7,325 nt of DNA from JAUVIB01 sp964424545. GTDB lineage: Bacteria; Calditrichota; Calditrichia; Calditrichales; Calditrichaceae. Position 1 is the first letter of the stretch. Each line of letters opens with the position of its first letter. Below, in pieces: positions 6,305 to 7,325 of this stretch. The stretch lies in NCBI GenBank assembly GCA_964424545.1, contig CAYRJN010000190.1, positions 1 to 7,325 on the forward strand, given 5' to 3'. Below the pieces are notes generated by a model, which worked only from the letters and a program-made list of their open reading frames with translations, was not told the DNA's origin and searched no databases. Made by a program: the position numbers and the translations under genes.

Positions 6305-7231
6305 ATGGTCATATTTTACGATATATTAATAATCATTTTATGCATCGGCGCCCTTTGGTACGGCGCTCTTCTGGTTGTGGACTCCGCCTCCCGTATTGCC
6401 TTAAAACTGGGCATGTCGGAGCTGGTTATCGGCCTGACAATAGTCGCTTTCGGAACATCAGCGCCTGAGTTTGCCGTTACTATCTCGGCGGCGATTAGAG
6501 GGCACGAAAGCATGTCCGTCGCCAATATTGTGGGCTCTAATATTTTTAATCTGGGATTTATTCTCGGTGGCGTTGCCGTTGTCCGGCCGATTATCACCAA
6601 CCCCAAATTAGTTTGGAGGGACGGAATGATTTTAATCGGTACTTCCTTTCTTTTAATTCTATTTTTATACGATTTAACGCTCGAATGGTACGAAGGTGTT
6701 ATATTAATATCAATTTTGATTGCTTATCTAATTTTCCTTTTTTATAAAAAGGAACGCATTGACGATGAGGAAATTCCGGAAAAAGAATATCACTGGACGG
6801 ATGTTCCCAAATTTATCGGCGGTCTGCTGCTAATCCTCGGCGGCGGTCATTTTTTCGTGGATTCTGCAACGGGAATCGCCATTGTTCTCGGTGTTTCAAG
6901 CTGGGTAGTCGGCGTAACGATCGTAGCCGCCGGCACATCGGCACCGGAATTGGCTACATCTCTCGCCGCCGTCATTAAAGGGAAACACGGTATATCCGCA
7001 GGCAATCTTATCGGCAGCGACTTATATAATCTGCTCGGCGTTTTAGGTTTAGCTGCTGTAATACGTCCGCTTAACGTAGAATCGGCGGCATATAGCAGTA
7101 TCTTTTTGCTTTCGGGAATGGTGATTCTTGTTGTCTATTTTATGCGCAGCGGATGGAAAATCAGTCGTACCGAAGGCATCATTCTCATTATTATTAATCT
7201 TATCCGTTGGACGCTTGATTTTATGGGATAA
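6305..7231 (+). CDS. CaCA-family sodium/calcium antiporter (YrbG-like)
   Basis: A complete 308-residue inner-membrane antiporter of the Ca2+:cation antiporter family, expected to exchange Ca2+ for Na+ (or H+/K+). It shows the two inverted repeats of the fold. Alpha-1 is GLTIVAFGTSAPEFAVTIS (43-61, E55) with NIVGSNIFNLGFILG (74-88). Alpha-2 is GVTIVAAGTSAPELATSLA (203-221, E215) with NLIGSDLYNLLGVLG (234-248). The repeats are exactly 160 residues apart. About ten hydrophobic segments are seen, with a charged loop at 148-168 (KKERIDDEEIPEKEYHW) between the halves. Length is close to E. coli YrbG (about 325). Two Glu residues for ion binding are kept; the second GSN triplet reads GSD. The ATG at 6305 is the first in frame and starts just before the first membrane helix. 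It is divergent from the helicase and monocistronic, ending at a terminator. Confidence 0.95.
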   Translation: MVIFYDILIIILCIGALWYGALLVVDSASRIALKLGMSELVIGLTIVAFGTSAPEFAVTISAAIRGHESMSVANIVGSNIFNLGFILGGVAVVRPIITNPKLVWRDGMILIGTSFLLILFLYDLTLEWYEGVILISILIAYLIFLFYKKERIDDEEIPEKEYHWTDVPKFIGGLLLILGGGHFFVDSATGIAIVLGVSSWVVGVTIVAAGTSAPELATSLAAVIKGKHGISAGNLIGSDLYNLLGVLGLAAVIRPLNVESAAYSSIFLLSGMVILVVYFMRSGWKISRTEGIILIIINLIRWTLDFMG

Positions 7232-7236
7232 AAAAA

Positions 7237-7262
7237 GCTCCCGTTTTTAAACAAACGAGAGC
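7237..7262. terminator. Bidirectional Rho-independent terminator
   Basis: GCTCCCGTTT (7237-7246) and AAACGAGAGC (7253-7262) form a 10-bp stem with one mismatch and a 6-base loop, 5 bp past the antiporter stop. On the minus strand it is followed at once by seven T (7236-7230), a textbook terminator for a gene coming from the right. On the plus strand the T-rich run (ATTATTTTT, 7266-7274) starts a few bases late, so it is weaker but usable for the antiporter. Confidence 0.8.
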
Positions 7263-7281
7263 CGCATTATTTTTACTATAA

Positions 7282-7325
7282 TTAAATTATTGGCTCTACT
7301 GGGTTTCTTGTGGGTAAAGTTCCAA
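7282..7325 (-). CDS. Possible 3' end of a convergent gene (frame uncertain)
   Basis: The terminator at 7237-7262 is best shaped for minus-strand transcription, which implies a gene ending between it and the right edge. Two minus frames could be its tail: one ends GTLPTRNPVEPII at TAA 7284-7282, the other ends ELYPQETQ at TAG 7298-7296. The visible 44 bases are too few to choose between them or to name a product. Confidence 0.2.
   Translation of the reverse strand, partial: GTLPTRNPVEPII

Overview
This 7.3 kb window is AT-rich, gene-dense bacterial DNA. It holds mostly DNA-metabolism genes on the minus strand and one membrane transporter on the plus strand. In minus-strand order, right to left: a large UvrD/PcrA-type helicase with a DnaQ-like exonuclease domain built into it (6176-3201), RecJ (2836-1142), a Smg/DUF494 protein (917-453), and an open frame (426 to the window edge) that starts as DNA topoisomerase I. 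Diverging from the helicase is a complete CaCA-family Na+/Ca2+ antiporter (6305-7231). A bidirectional terminator follows it, and a convergent minus-strand gene probably lies beyond the right edge.

The smg-topA order is a familiar bacterial arrangement. The topA start resembles those of many bacteria. AT-richness, codon mix and protein style would fit an anaerobe of the FCB group (Ignavibacteriota, Calditrichota, Cloacimonadota or similar), but this is a weak inference: there is no rRNA or other clade marker here.

Two things stand out. First, the leftmost frame is a hybrid. About 57 residues of TopA TOPRIM N-terminus run in frame, without a stop, into the Fe-S (ferredoxin-like) half of an anaerobic sulfite reductase subunit A (AsrA)-like protein. 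The TopA part lacks every catalytic element of the topoisomerase. The switch falls where the two families probably have similar local sequence, so a recombination or assembly chimera is the leading explanation, with a real fusion less likely. Second, the 991-residue helicase carries a DEDDh exonuclease domain with an intact catalytic set, placed between helicase motifs IV and V (the 2B region) rather than at a terminus. This makes one polypeptide able in principle to unwind and degrade DNA, and it is the best candidate here for under-described biology.

Regulatory signals are readable. A TTGTCA-17-TATTAT promoter sits so close to the helicase ATG that the mRNA is probably leaderless. A TTGACA-17-TATGTT promoter lies just upstream of smg. 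A TATAAT-containing candidate lies in the 364-bp gap before recJ. No CRISPR array, tRNA, rRNA, insertion sequence or phage gene was seen. Apart from the helicase-exonuclease fusion and the chimeric left end, the window looks like ordinary chromosomal housekeeping DNA.
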